A DNA stretch of 22,933 bases, taken from NCBI GenBank assembly GCA_013002105.1, contig JABDKS010000095.1, positions 1 to 22,933 of the forward strand. Direction: 5' to 3'. A program made the translations under genes and the position numbers. Position 1 is the first letter of the stretch, and each line of letters begins with the position of its first letter. The stretch is from Pirellulaceae bacterium (lineage in GTDB: Bacteria; Planctomycetota; Planctomycetia; Pirellulales; Pirellulaceae). Below the pieces are notes generated by a model. That model did not search any database, was not told the origin of the DNA, and saw nothing but the letters and a program-made list of their open reading frames with translations. Shown here piece after piece: positions 15,547-22,110 of this stretch.

Positions 15547-16493
15547 TGGCTCTTCTGTTTGCGTTGGATGGAATCTCGCTCGGCGATCAGTTGGCTAACG
15601 ACCAGTCCGGCCAAATAACCACCTTTGAAACCGGCGTCGATGTTCACGACCGCCACAGCAGCGGCGCAGCTACTGAGCATTCCCAGCAGCGGCGTCAGCC
15701 CACCCAAGGTAGCGCCGTAGCCAACACTTGTCGGAACTGCAAAAACGGGTGACGAGAGATGTCCGGCGACCACCGACGGCAGTGCGCCTTCCATTCCCGC
15801 GATCACGACGACTGCCGAGGCGAGTTGTAATCGTTCCACGGCGGCCAGCAAGCGCTGCGGACCGGCCACGCCGATGTCATCGAACCTCTGAAAGGGAATC
15901 CCCATCCAGGTTAACGTCTCCATCGCTTCTTCGCTGACCGGTGCGTCGGTGCTGCCCGCCGTAACGACCGCCACGTGGGGTGTCTGTTTCGCCAAGGATT
16001 CCGATAATGGTTCGATTGGCAGGACATTGGCAGCTGCAATGCGGAGCGTCCGGGCGACAGCGTTGTATTGGCCGCTTGGAAAACGGGCGAGAACCTGCTG
16101 GGCGATGTCTGCTTCGATTCGCGTGACCAGGACCGGTTGGTTTGCGTCGATTTGCGTGCGGCCAATTCGGCAGATCAGATCGGCAGATTTTCCCTGGCCA
16201 TAGATCACTTCACCGAACCCACAGCGGATTTGTCGACCAAGATCGACGGTCGCACCATCAATGGGTTGCTGGGCGGTAGATGCCTGCGTTGAAGATGCCT
16301 GCGTTGGCAATTCCTGGCGGTCGTTGGTCGCAGTTGGCGACGGCCCGGATTGGTCGCTGGGCGGCGGATCGACGGCACCGAGGTGGTGTAAGATTTGGTC
16401 GATACTCGCTTCTCCACGCGCCAGCCGGGTCAACAATTCTCGCAGTTCATTTGGGACGGACAAAACGGGATCTTCAGGGGCAGGGGAGGGCAT
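15543..16493 (-). CDS. larB: LarB-type pyridinium-3,5-biscarboxylate mononucleotide synthase
   Basis: LarB carboxylates and hydrolyses nicotinic acid adenine dinucleotide to P2CMN, the first step to the nickel-pincer nucleotide cofactor of lactate racemase-type enzymes. From ATG 16491-16493 it is 316 residues. An N-terminal leader (LRELLTRLARGEASID) and a Pro/Ser/Thr/Gln/Ala-rich linker (about 42-78) precede the core. LGRQIRCGFGEVIYGQGKS is at 85-103. The PurE-like domain has VVTAGSTDAPVSEEA (176-190), FDDIGVAGPQRLL (204-216), GMEGALPSVVAGHLSSPV (233-250) and VPTSVGYGATLGGL with VNIDAGF. TTG codons at 16541 and 16463 are alternative starts. larC and larE are not in the window. nnrD is coupled downstream and argG is divergent upstream. 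Confidence 0.92.
   Translation of the reverse strand: MPSPAPEDPVLSVPNELRELLTRLARGEASIDQILHHLGAVDPPPSDQSGPSPTATNDRQELPTQASSTQASTAQQPIDGATVDLGRQIRCGFGEVIYGQGKSADLICRIGRTQIDANQPVLVTRIEADIAQQVLARFPSGQYNAVARTLRIAAANVLPIEPLSESLAKQTPHVAVVTAGSTDAPVSEEAMETLTWMGIPFQRFDDIGVAGPQRLLAAVERLQLASAVVVIAGMEGALPSVVAGHLSSPVFAVPTSVGYGATLGGLTPLLGMLSSCAAAVAVVNIDAGFKGGYLAGLVVSQLIAERDSIQRKQKSQ
16279..16306 (-). repeat. 15-nt-period tandem repeat in the larB linker
   Basis: GATGCCTGCGTTG is repeated at 16279-16291 and 16294-16306. The period of 15 nt keeps frame and encodes the duplicated Gln-Ala-Ser-type pentapeptide in the low-complexity linker, so slippage can change linker length without breaking the gene. Confidence 0.6.
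16477..16490 (-). promoter_or_regulatory. C-rich leader element, exact copy 2 (larB)
   Basis: The same 14-mer as at 14558-14571, placed directly after the larB ATG and coding PSPAP in frame. If the element is really untranslated, larB would start at the TTG at 16461-16463, 13 nt downstream. Confidence 0.5.
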
Positions 16494-16637
16494 TGGCGTG
16501 AAAGTCAGCGAGAATAGGTCGCCAGGGGCGGTTGCAGTCAAAAAAAATGGAATTCAAATACTAGGCGGCGGTCCGTGATTGGGCAGACCGCTGATTCTTC
16601 CATATCCAATCATGCACCAACCGCGGACACTATCGTA

Positions 16638-17852
16638 ATGAAAAGTTGTGTACTGGCTTACTCCGGCGGCCTCGATACTTCGGTGATTCTTGGCTGGCTC
16701 CAGGACCAAGGGTATGAAGTTCACGCCGTTTACGTCGATCTTGGCCAGCCAGGCGAAGATCGCGAGGCGACGATGCAAAAAGCCCGGGATTGTGGTGCTG
16801 TTTCTGCTCGCGTCGTCGACGTACGTGAAGAACTATGCCGGGATTTTGCCTTTCCCGTCCTCGCGTGGCAGGCAAAATACGAACAAATCTATCTGCTGGG
16901 GACTTCGATCGCTCGTCCTCTGATCAGCAAGGTCTGCTTGGAAGTGGCTCGCGAAGTTGGCGCAACCGCCTACGCCCACGGTGCAACCGGTAAAGGAAAT
17001 GACCAGTGCCGATTCCAATTGGCCGCTGAAGCGCTCGACCCGAAAGTCGAGATGATCGCCCCTTGGCGAATCAAAGAGTTCCGCGACGCTTTTCCAGGAC
17101 GCACGGAATTGATCGCCTACTGCGAAAACAAAAATATTCCCGTCAAAGCATCGACCGCCAAACCGTACAGCAGCGATGAGAATGTCCTGCATATCAGTTA
17201 CGAAGCGGGTGATTTGGAGGAGTTGGATGTCAACGGTGTCGAATTGGTCGATTTTGGGATGGGAGTGAGCCCGGAAGAGGCACCTGATGAATCCGAAACG
17301 GTTTCTGTCGGATTCCAATCGGGCGTGCCTGTGACGTTGAACGGTAAAAAAGTCGGCGCGCTGGAAATGGTCGAACAACTTAATGACATCGCCGGACGTA
17401 ACGGTATCGGTCGCATTGACATGGTCGAAAACCGATTCGTCGGCATGAAGAGTCGCGGCGTTTACGAATCGCCTGGAATGACCGTCCTGTACGACGCGTT
17501 GATGTATGTCGAGCAGCTGACGATGGATCGTGATTTATGTCACTTGCGTGATCGAATGGCTCCCGAAGTTGCCGAGATGGTGTACTACGGTTTTTGGTAC
17601 ACGCCAAAAATGGATGCCTTGATGGCGTTTATCCAGGAAGCTCAAAAACCGGTCACTGGCGAAGTCACATTGAAGTTGTACAAGGGCAACATCTCGGTGC
17701 AGTCACGTAGCAGCCCCAATAGTTTGTACGATGCGGAAATCGCCACTATGGAAGGCGGCGGATCGTACAACCAAGACGATGCAGAAGGGTTCTTGCGGAT
17801 TCAAGGACTGCCCAGTCGCGTGCAAGGGACGGTGTCACCGCGAAAGTTCTGA
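16638..17852 (+). CDS. argG: Argininosuccinate synthase
   Basis: ArgG joins citrulline and aspartate with ATP, the penultimate step of arginine synthesis. From ATG 16638 the protein is 404 residues, the usual length. The ATP-binding PP-loop AYSGGLDTS is at residues 7-15. YVDLGQ, the citrulline/aspartate-binding AHGATGKGNDQCRF, PWRIKEF, KPYSSDENVLHISYE and ENRFVGMKSRGVYESPG follow in the normal order. The longer frame from 16575 adds 21 residues without similarity to the family. No Shine-Dalgarno motif is visible. No other arginine gene is adjacent, so it appears to be a single-gene unit, ending in a likely hairpin terminator at 17875-17897. It is divergent from larB. Confidence 0.96.
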   Translation: MKSCVLAYSGGLDTSVILGWLQDQGYEVHAVYVDLGQPGEDREATMQKARDCGAVSARVVDVREELCRDFAFPVLAWQAKYEQIYLLGTSIARPLISKVCLEVAREVGATAYAHGATGKGNDQCRFQLAAEALDPKVEMIAPWRIKEFRDAFPGRTELIAYCENKNIPVKASTAKPYSSDENVLHISYEAGDLEELDVNGVELVDFGMGVSPEEAPDESETVSVGFQSGVPVTLNGKKVGALEMVEQLNDIAGRNGIGRIDMVENRFVGMKSRGVYESPGMTVLYDALMYVEQLTMDRDLCHLRDRMAPEVAEMVYYGFWYTPKMDALMAFIQEAQKPVTGEVTLKLYKGNISVQSRSSPNSLYDAEIATMEGGGSYNQDDAEGFLRIQGLPSRVQGTVSPRKF

Positions 17853-17874
17853 GCGGGGAAACCTATCATGGCGT

Positions 17875-17897
17875 ACCGGTCGCGGTTGCGAGCCGGT
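17875..17897. terminator. Hairpin between convergent argG and DUF1559 genes
   Basis: ACCGG-TCGC (17875-17883), loop GGTT (17884-17887), GCGA-g-CCGGT (17888-17897): nine base pairs with one bulged G. It starts 23 nt after the argG stop in a convergent gap and could serve both strands. There is no U-tract, so intrinsic termination is uncertain. Confidence 0.45.
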
Positions 17898-17953
17898 GAT
17901 GGGTTTCGAACGAGCGGAGATCGCAGCGGCAATTTGCATCAATCCAACTTGGA

Positions 17954-18862
17954 TCAATCCAGCGTGTCATCGGGCAACGGTTCACCACCGCTGGGCGTGA
18001 CCAGTGCATTGACGACGTTGACCGCGGTCGTATCGGGTAAAAAATGCCCACGACCGTCCACGGTCGCAATGGCGACGCCGTCGGTCAACAGTTTGCCAGG
18101 ATCTTGTTTGCTTGGACCATTGATCGCACCAGTCATTTTTGCAAAGTCCAAGTCGACAGGTTCGGTCCACAGGCCGGACATCACCGGCGGATCGCCCTCG
18201 GTGACCAACAGGGTTTGACTGACCGAGTCAACAATGTCCTCGGGACTGAGCGGCCCAGTGGGCGGAAACAACGTGTTGTTACCAGTCACCAAATAGTAGT
18301 CCGATTCGGGGCTTTGAAATCCGCCTTGCGAATCGGGATGACGAAATACACTGGGCATGTCATAGGCGGCTCTCATGTTTTGAGAGTCACTCCAATCTTT
18401 GTCTAAATTGAACTGATCGTACAGTTCGTCTTCGTCCAAATACGGAAGGATCAACACGCGCCAGGATAGCAGCGGACGGTTGGTACCCGTTTCCAAAATG
18501 GCCGGTGGTGGATAGCTGCCGTACTTACTGGCGTACGCGTTTAACGCATCGGCGATCTTTTCTAAATTACGCATCGACGAATTGCGCACGCGGTTGGACG
18601 TCAGCCGTTGAACGGTTTTTCCACCAAATTGAAAGACAGCGAAAACCAGGCAACCCAATAAAACCAACACGACACTGGCAGCCACGATCCACGAGAACGG
18701 CTTGGTGGCCTTGTCTGACGTCAATTGCGACAGTCGCTTGGGCGCGAACGTTGGTATCTGAATCGGTTTGCCGCAGGTGACACATTCTCCCGATCGACCG
18801 CTGTAACGATCTTCTACTTCGGTCTTCGTGTGGCAGTGCGGGCAAGTGAACAGAAAAGGCAT
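17954..18862 (-). CDS. DUF1559-type membrane protein with N-terminal zinc ribbon
   Basis: A 302-residue protein. A zinc ribbon occupies the N-terminus (FTCPHC with C7, C10; ECVTC with C27, C30). A linker and one transmembrane helix (about 57-79) follow, and the rest is extracytoplasmic. SMRNLEKIADALNAYASKYG, SYPPPAI, LLSWRVLILPYLDEDELYDQ and FNLDKDWSDSQN are the hallmarks of the planctomycete DUF1559 domain. LLTDGVAIATVDGRGHFL near the end matches the usual C-terminal strand. Unlike most members it has no prepilin-type methylation signal; the helix sits behind a cytoplasmic zinc ribbon instead. Function is unknown. The start is ATG 18860-18862. It is convergent with argG and divergent from dtd. 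Confidence 0.87.
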   Translation of the reverse strand: MPFLFTCPHCHTKTEVEDRYSGRSGECVTCGKPIQIPTFAPKRLSQLTSDKATKPFSWIVAASVVLVLLGCLVFAVFQFGGKTVQRLTSNRVRNSSMRNLEKIADALNAYASKYGSYPPPAILETGTNRPLLSWRVLILPYLDEDELYDQFNLDKDWSDSQNMRAAYDMPSVFRHPDSQGGFQSPESDYYLVTGNNTLFPPTGPLSPEDIVDSVSQTLLVTEGDPPVMSGLWTEPVDLDFAKMTGAINGPSKQDPGKLLTDGVAIATVDGRGHFLPDTTAVNVVNALVTPSGGEPLPDDTLD

Positions 18863-18983
18863 TTCAAGCTACTGCTGGAGGTTCGAATCGGCGGCGTACC
18901 CGCCGAGCGACGGAGGTGCTATTTTAAGCATCTGGGCAATCATTTGTCTCACCGTCGCCACCAAGCTCTGACAGGAATCCACT

Positions 18984-19433
18984 TTGCGAGTTGTTCTTCA
19001 ACGCGTCTTGCACGCAAGTGTGACAGTCGACGATGAAATCGTAGGTGAAATAGGACCTGGATTGCTGGTGCTCCTTGGCGTCGGTCATGACGATACCGAG
19101 GCAGAAGCGGCGTGGCTGGCCAGTAAGACCGCGGAGTTGCGGATATTTGAAGACGACGCGGGGAAAATGAACCGGTCTTTGCTGGACACCGGTGGTGCCG
19201 CATTGGTGGTCAGTCAATTCACATTGCTGGGTGATTGTCGCAAAGGACGTCGGCCCGCTTTTACTGCAGCCGCAGAACCGACGATGGCCAACCAACTCTA
19301 TCTACGTTTTGCCGAGTTGCTCGCTGACAGCGGTGTCGCAGTGCAGCGCGGAGTTTTTGCAGCCGATATGAAAGTCTCGCTAGTCAACGACGGTCCCGTC
19401 ACGATGGTCATTGATCGACTACCGCAACTCTGA
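18984..19433 (+). CDS. dtd: D-aminoacyl-tRNA deacylase
   Basis: Dtd hydrolyses D-amino acids (and glycine mischarged on tRNA-Ala) from tRNAs, a proofreading function in the cytoplasm. The 149-residue length is standard. The N-terminus [21 protein letters not shown] is typical, and both signature motifs are intact: SQFTLLGD (77-84) and NDGPVT (135-140), which form the chiral-selective pocket of the dimer. The start is TTG 18984-18986, with AGGA about 8 nt upstream as a plausible ribosome-binding site; few other genes here have one. It is divergent from the DUF1559 gene and convergent with the YdjM-like gene, so it appears to be monocistronic. Confidence 0.95.
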   Translation: MRVVLQRVLHASVTVDDEIVGEIGPGLLVLLGVGHDDTEAEAAWLASKTAELRIFEDDAGKMNRSLLDTGGAALVVSQFTLLGDCRKGRRPAFTAAAEPTMANQLYLRFAELLADSGVAVQRGVFAADMKVSLVNDGPVTMVIDRLPQL

Positions 19434-19467
19434 CCGACGCGAACCGTCGTCGTGCAGACCGGGCGAT

Positions 19468-20196
19468 CTAATGAAGCGGCGAAAATCGTTCCCATGAATG
19501 GGAATCCGGCGGTGGCTGAGCGATATGCGGGTCATCAAATCGTGCGCGTTCTCGAATTCGTCCAGCAAGATCGTGGTCGCCCCAAGCCAAGTAGGCCAAT
19601 ACAGCGACCTGTGCGTAGACCATCAGGTTGGCGAATTGATTGTTGCCAAAAAGTTTCAGCGCGCTGCCAAAGGATTTCTTTGCGCGAAAACGTAGGAACC
19701 CAAATTCGATCGCCCAAATTTCGTCCAGTACCAAGTGAACGAGAAATCCAATCACGACGGCGCTGGTTTTGAAAAGCCGAACCGATTCTTCGGGACAAGG
19801 CATCACCAGATACGCGGCAAGTCCCGCGGTGGCTGCCGCGGGCAGACTGTGCCACATGCCGCGGTGAACCGTGAAGCGTCGAAAAAATTCGACAACGACG
19901 AAACGAATTCCAATGTAAATCAACATCGTCGCCAAGACCATCGACTCGTGTGACAACTGCATCTCGCGAAAACGATCGAGCATCAAGATCGGAATGACCG
20001 CGGAAGCGAACATGCTGGTTTCGCGAAGCGGAATTCCTGAATCGCTGTCCAAGTCAGGCAACATGCCGCTGACCGAACATAATCCCGCTGCGAGGATGCC
20101 TGTTTCCAAAGACATCGATTGCTGGGTCACGCCCCAGTATCCGTAGGCGATTCCAACAATCGTGCTGCCGGTAATGTGGGTTTTGAAATCAGCCAC
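19468..20196 (-). CDS. YdjM-like membrane-bound metal-dependent hydrolase
   Basis: Taking GTG 20194-20196 as start gives 242 residues beginning ADFKTHITGSTIVG, as expected for this family. Putative metal ligands are H7, GMLPDLDSDSG (44-54), HRGMWHS (111-117) and HLVLDEI (154-160), the pattern of the YdjM/LexA-regulated inner-membrane hydrolase family. Hydrophobic segments lie around 10-27, 31-45, 62-73, 85-104, 117-133, 143-160 and 186-204. The substrate is not established; some relatives are annotated as phospholipase-like. The frame is open to a GTG at 20259, but the 21 extra residues translate a C-rich leader tract. It is divergent from the cvpA-like gene. Confidence 0.85.
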   Translation of the reverse strand: MADFKTHITGSTIVGIAYGYWGVTQQSMSLETGILAAGLCSVSGMLPDLDSDSGIPLRETSMFASAVIPILMLDRFREMQLSHESMVLATMLIYIGIRFVVVEFFRRFTVHRGMWHSLPAAATAGLAAYLVMPCPEESVRLFKTSAVVIGFLVHLVLDEIWAIEFGFLRFRAKKSFGSALKLFGNNQFANLMVYAQVAVLAYLAWGDHDLAGRIRERARFDDPHIAQPPPDSHSWERFSPLH

Positions 20197-20198
20197 GA

Positions 20199-20220
20199 GG
20201 CAAGGGGGGAGGGTAGGGCG
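20199..20220 (-). promoter_or_regulatory. C-rich leader element, variant copy (ydjM-like gene)
   Basis: The plus strand carries GGCAAGGGGGGAGGG followed by TAGGGCG, so the coding strand is a run of C-rich triplets ending 2 nt before the GTG start. It is a longer, degenerate relative of the ribF/larB 14-mer. Confidence 0.4.
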
Positions 20221-20314
20221 ATCGACTCGAACGGGTTTTGGCAAACACGGCAGCGACACTGCGGTAGAGCATCCATAATGGAATCGGGCGTTTCAAGCCA
20301 AGCCGAATCGCTCT

Positions 20315-20342
20315 TTGGTCCGTTCGGTTAGACCGCTATACT
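20315..20342 (+). promoter_or_regulatory. Candidate promoter for the cvpA-like gene
   Basis: TTGGTC (20315-20320), 16-nt spacer, TATACT (20337-20342), in the divergent gap about 120 nt upstream of the GTG start. The -10 is good and the -35 is weak. Confidence 0.35.
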
Positions 20343-20371
20343 CCACCACATTCGCCCGGCGATCCAATTCC

Positions 20372-20428
20372 TTGCTAGCATCCAATTTTGCTTGCCGGGA
20401 CGCTCTGAGGAGCTAGGGTTGCTAGCAT
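20372..20428 (+). repeat. Paired TTGCTAGCAT sites in the cvpA-like leader
   Basis: TTGCTAGCAT occurs at 20372-20381 and 20419-20428, 47 nt apart. Each is a near-perfect palindrome around GCTAGC. Both lie downstream of the candidate promoter and upstream of the start, where a repressor could act. Confidence 0.4.
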
Positions 20429-20461
20429 TTCATTTGATCCACATTGCACGGACGCATTTCA

Positions 20462-21250
20462 GTGGAAATCTACGACATCATCATGTTGGTCATTATTGTC
20501 GGGGCCGCGTTTTACGGCGCGATCAAAGGCTTCGCATGGCAGCTGGCCTCCATCGCATCGATCCTGGTCAGTTACATCGTTGCGTTCCGATTTCGTGAGC
20601 CGTTCAGCCAGGCCATACAGGCCGAACCTCCTTGGAACCGGTTTCTAGCGATGCTGATTTTGTTCATCGGCACATCCCTGGTGATCTGGGTCGCTTTCCG
20701 GATGATCAGCCGCTCAATCGACCGAATGAAATTGCGAGAATTTGACCGCCAAGTGGGCTTCTTATTTGGCGGGGTCAAAGGATTTTTGTACTGCACATTG
20801 ATCACACTTTTTGCAGTCACGCTGATGGGCGATACGGTCCGTTCTCGGATCGTTGCTAGCAAAAGTGGCCACTTTATTGCCGAAGTTTTGGACCGGAGCG
20901 ATTCGGTCATTCCCGAGGAGATCCACGTCGTGATCCGGCCCTATTTGGACCGCTTCGACGAAAGGTTCGTTGAGTCCCAAGACTCGACCGATTCGTACTC
21001 GATTCCGGGCGCCGACTCGGGCCGTGAAACGGGCTCATCAGGCTTCCTGCCATGGGCGGCTGAGCAAGCCAAAACCGCGATTTCGCAGAGCGGTGAAGTA
21101 CCCGATCGATTGCCCGATTCCTTCTGGAATCAGAATGCTAGCGAAGGCCAAAATCAGGGCGTGTCACAGCCCTGGACACCGCCTGGAGATCGCTATCAAA
21201 AGGCTGAAAATTCATCGCCGCCGTCGTCCTTTCCATCGTGGCAACGGTGA
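20462..21250 (+). CDS. CvpA-like membrane protein
   Basis: From GTG 20462 the protein is 262 residues and begins (M)EIYDIIMLVIIVGAAFYGA, the usual CvpA N-terminus. Four transmembrane segments are seen in the first ~125 residues: about 5-22, 25-42, 57-79 and 98-119. KGFAWQLASIASILVSY and DRQVGFLFGGVKGFLYC are characteristic of CvpA family loops. The second half (from about 165) is hydrophilic, Ser/Pro/Gln-rich and probably disordered, an extension beyond the ~160-residue core. CvpA proteins are linked to colicin V production in E. coli and to envelope or bile-salt stress in other bacteria; the role here is unknown. An upstream TTG at 20444 is the alternative start. It is divergent from the YdjM-like gene. 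Confidence 0.82.
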   Translation: MEIYDIIMLVIIVGAAFYGAIKGFAWQLASIASILVSYIVAFRFREPFSQAIQAEPPWNRFLAMLILFIGTSLVIWVAFRMISRSIDRMKLREFDRQVGFLFGGVKGFLYCTLITLFAVTLMGDTVRSRIVASKSGHFIAEVLDRSDSVIPEEIHVVIRPYLDRFDERFVESQDSTDSYSIPGADSGRETGSSGFLPWAAEQAKTAISQSGEVPDRLPDSFWNQNASEGQNQGVSQPWTPPGDRYQKAENSSPPSSFPSWQR

Positions 21251-21576
21251 CCCCGCGCGGGCAATCCGAGCACCCGTGTGCGTGGTTGCTGGTAGGAATT
21301 GTGATCGTGTTCGTCAGCAGCAGAGCACAAGAGTCTGAGATCCAAGAAACGCCTTAAACACGGGGTTTTTCGTACCTCTAATACAACATAAGAGGCATTA
21401 TCGGACGTTGGGAAAGGGGCTAAAACGCTCTGCTTTTCCGCTGATTCCACTCCGGCGATTCATCCCGGTGATCGCTGAACGACGCCAGATTGGATGCCTC
21501 CATCACACCGTTCGCCGGTCCGCGGTCCGAGACTTTGGCCATCCAGTGAACGAACGATTTGCGACCAGCGATTTTG

Positions 21577-21616
21577 GTTGTCGACAACGGATCAAAAATC
21601 ATTGGTTGTCGACAAC
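21577..21616. promoter_or_regulatory. Duplicated 12-bp palindrome GTTGTCGACAAC
   Basis: Perfect palindromes at 21577-21588 and 21605-21616, each preceded by TTG, centre-to-centre 28 nt. The TTGT-N2-ACAA core resembles operators of some GntR-family regulators. No regulator gene is in the window and no adjacent promoter is obvious. Confidence 0.45.
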
Positions 21617-21734
21617 ACGCCCCGTCGATCGGGCGAAGAAAAATGGATGAAAACCGGGTCGCGTGAAACAAAATTCCGATCGAGATTTTGGATTGAAAAC
21701 TGGTCTGCTCAAATCGAAAAAATTTGCGGCCGAG

Positions 21735-21778
21735 AAATCGAAATTTTGAGTCCAATTTTGAGTTTGAAAATTCGATTT
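21735..21778. repeat. AT-rich inverted repeat with internal direct repeat
   Basis: Arms AAATCGAAATTTT (from 21735) and AAAATTCGATTT (to 21778) pair over about 12 bp with one bulge. The loop holds AATTTTGAGT twice (21742 and 21754, the first overlapping the left arm). It may be a folded RNA, a protein site or an easily melted segment. Confidence 0.4.
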
Positions 21779-22110
21779 TGAAAGCGATTTCGGCGAGAAT
21801 TCGCGGATGGAGAAGAGTTCGGATCTATCGGTTGTGCGGGCTTTTGGCCGCTGGTTCCCAGATCGACCGTTGGCGAGGCAGTCGCGGCAACCGGTCTTTG
21901 TCAACGCGGTCCGAACTGGATCATGACGTTGTCGCGGGTGACAATTGACACCGCCAAGCAGACCATCCAAATCGTCAGCAAACAGGTGCCTGGAATCGGT
22001 GCTATTCATGGTGGCCGCTTACATCGCGGCGACCGAACCTGGCAGGTGTTCTTTGGGGTCGTAATGGCACTGATGGTCCGAACGATCCGAAAAATGGGAA
22101 AAGCAACGAA

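Larger units (their letters stand above)
21251..22110. other. 860-nt stretch without a convincing gene
   Basis: No frame here gives a recognisable or well-behaved protein. Contents are a perfect 10-bp palindrome CCCGCGCGGG right after the cvpA stop (21252-21261), a weak hairpin CCTCT/AGAGG (21375-21395), two GTTGTCGACAAC sites (21577-21616) and an AT-rich hairpin (21735-21778). The segment 21640-21800 is clearly richer in A/T than its surroundings. A 63-codon frame at 21923-22114 overlaps the next start as TTGA and has passable codon use, but I recognise nothing in it. A small RNA or decayed gene is possible. Confidence 0.5.

Noticed and set aside
16833..17378. 181-codon minus-strand frame inside argG
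   Set aside because: It is antisense to well-conserved argG motifs, with no independent signal.
18050..18065. Inverted repeat CGACCGTCCACGGTCG
   Set aside because: It lies inside the DUF1559 gene, where it encodes the conserved VDGRG strand, so it needs no separate explanation.
21560..21800. Possible replication origin (AT-rich segment beside palindromes)
   Set aside because: No DnaA-box clusters (TTATCCACA-like) and no dnaA, dnaN or parAB genes nearby.
21599..22009. 136-codon minus-strand frame in the AT-rich region
   Set aside because: Its Asn/Phe/Ser-rich centre is simply the translation of the AT-rich repeats; no domain or start signal.
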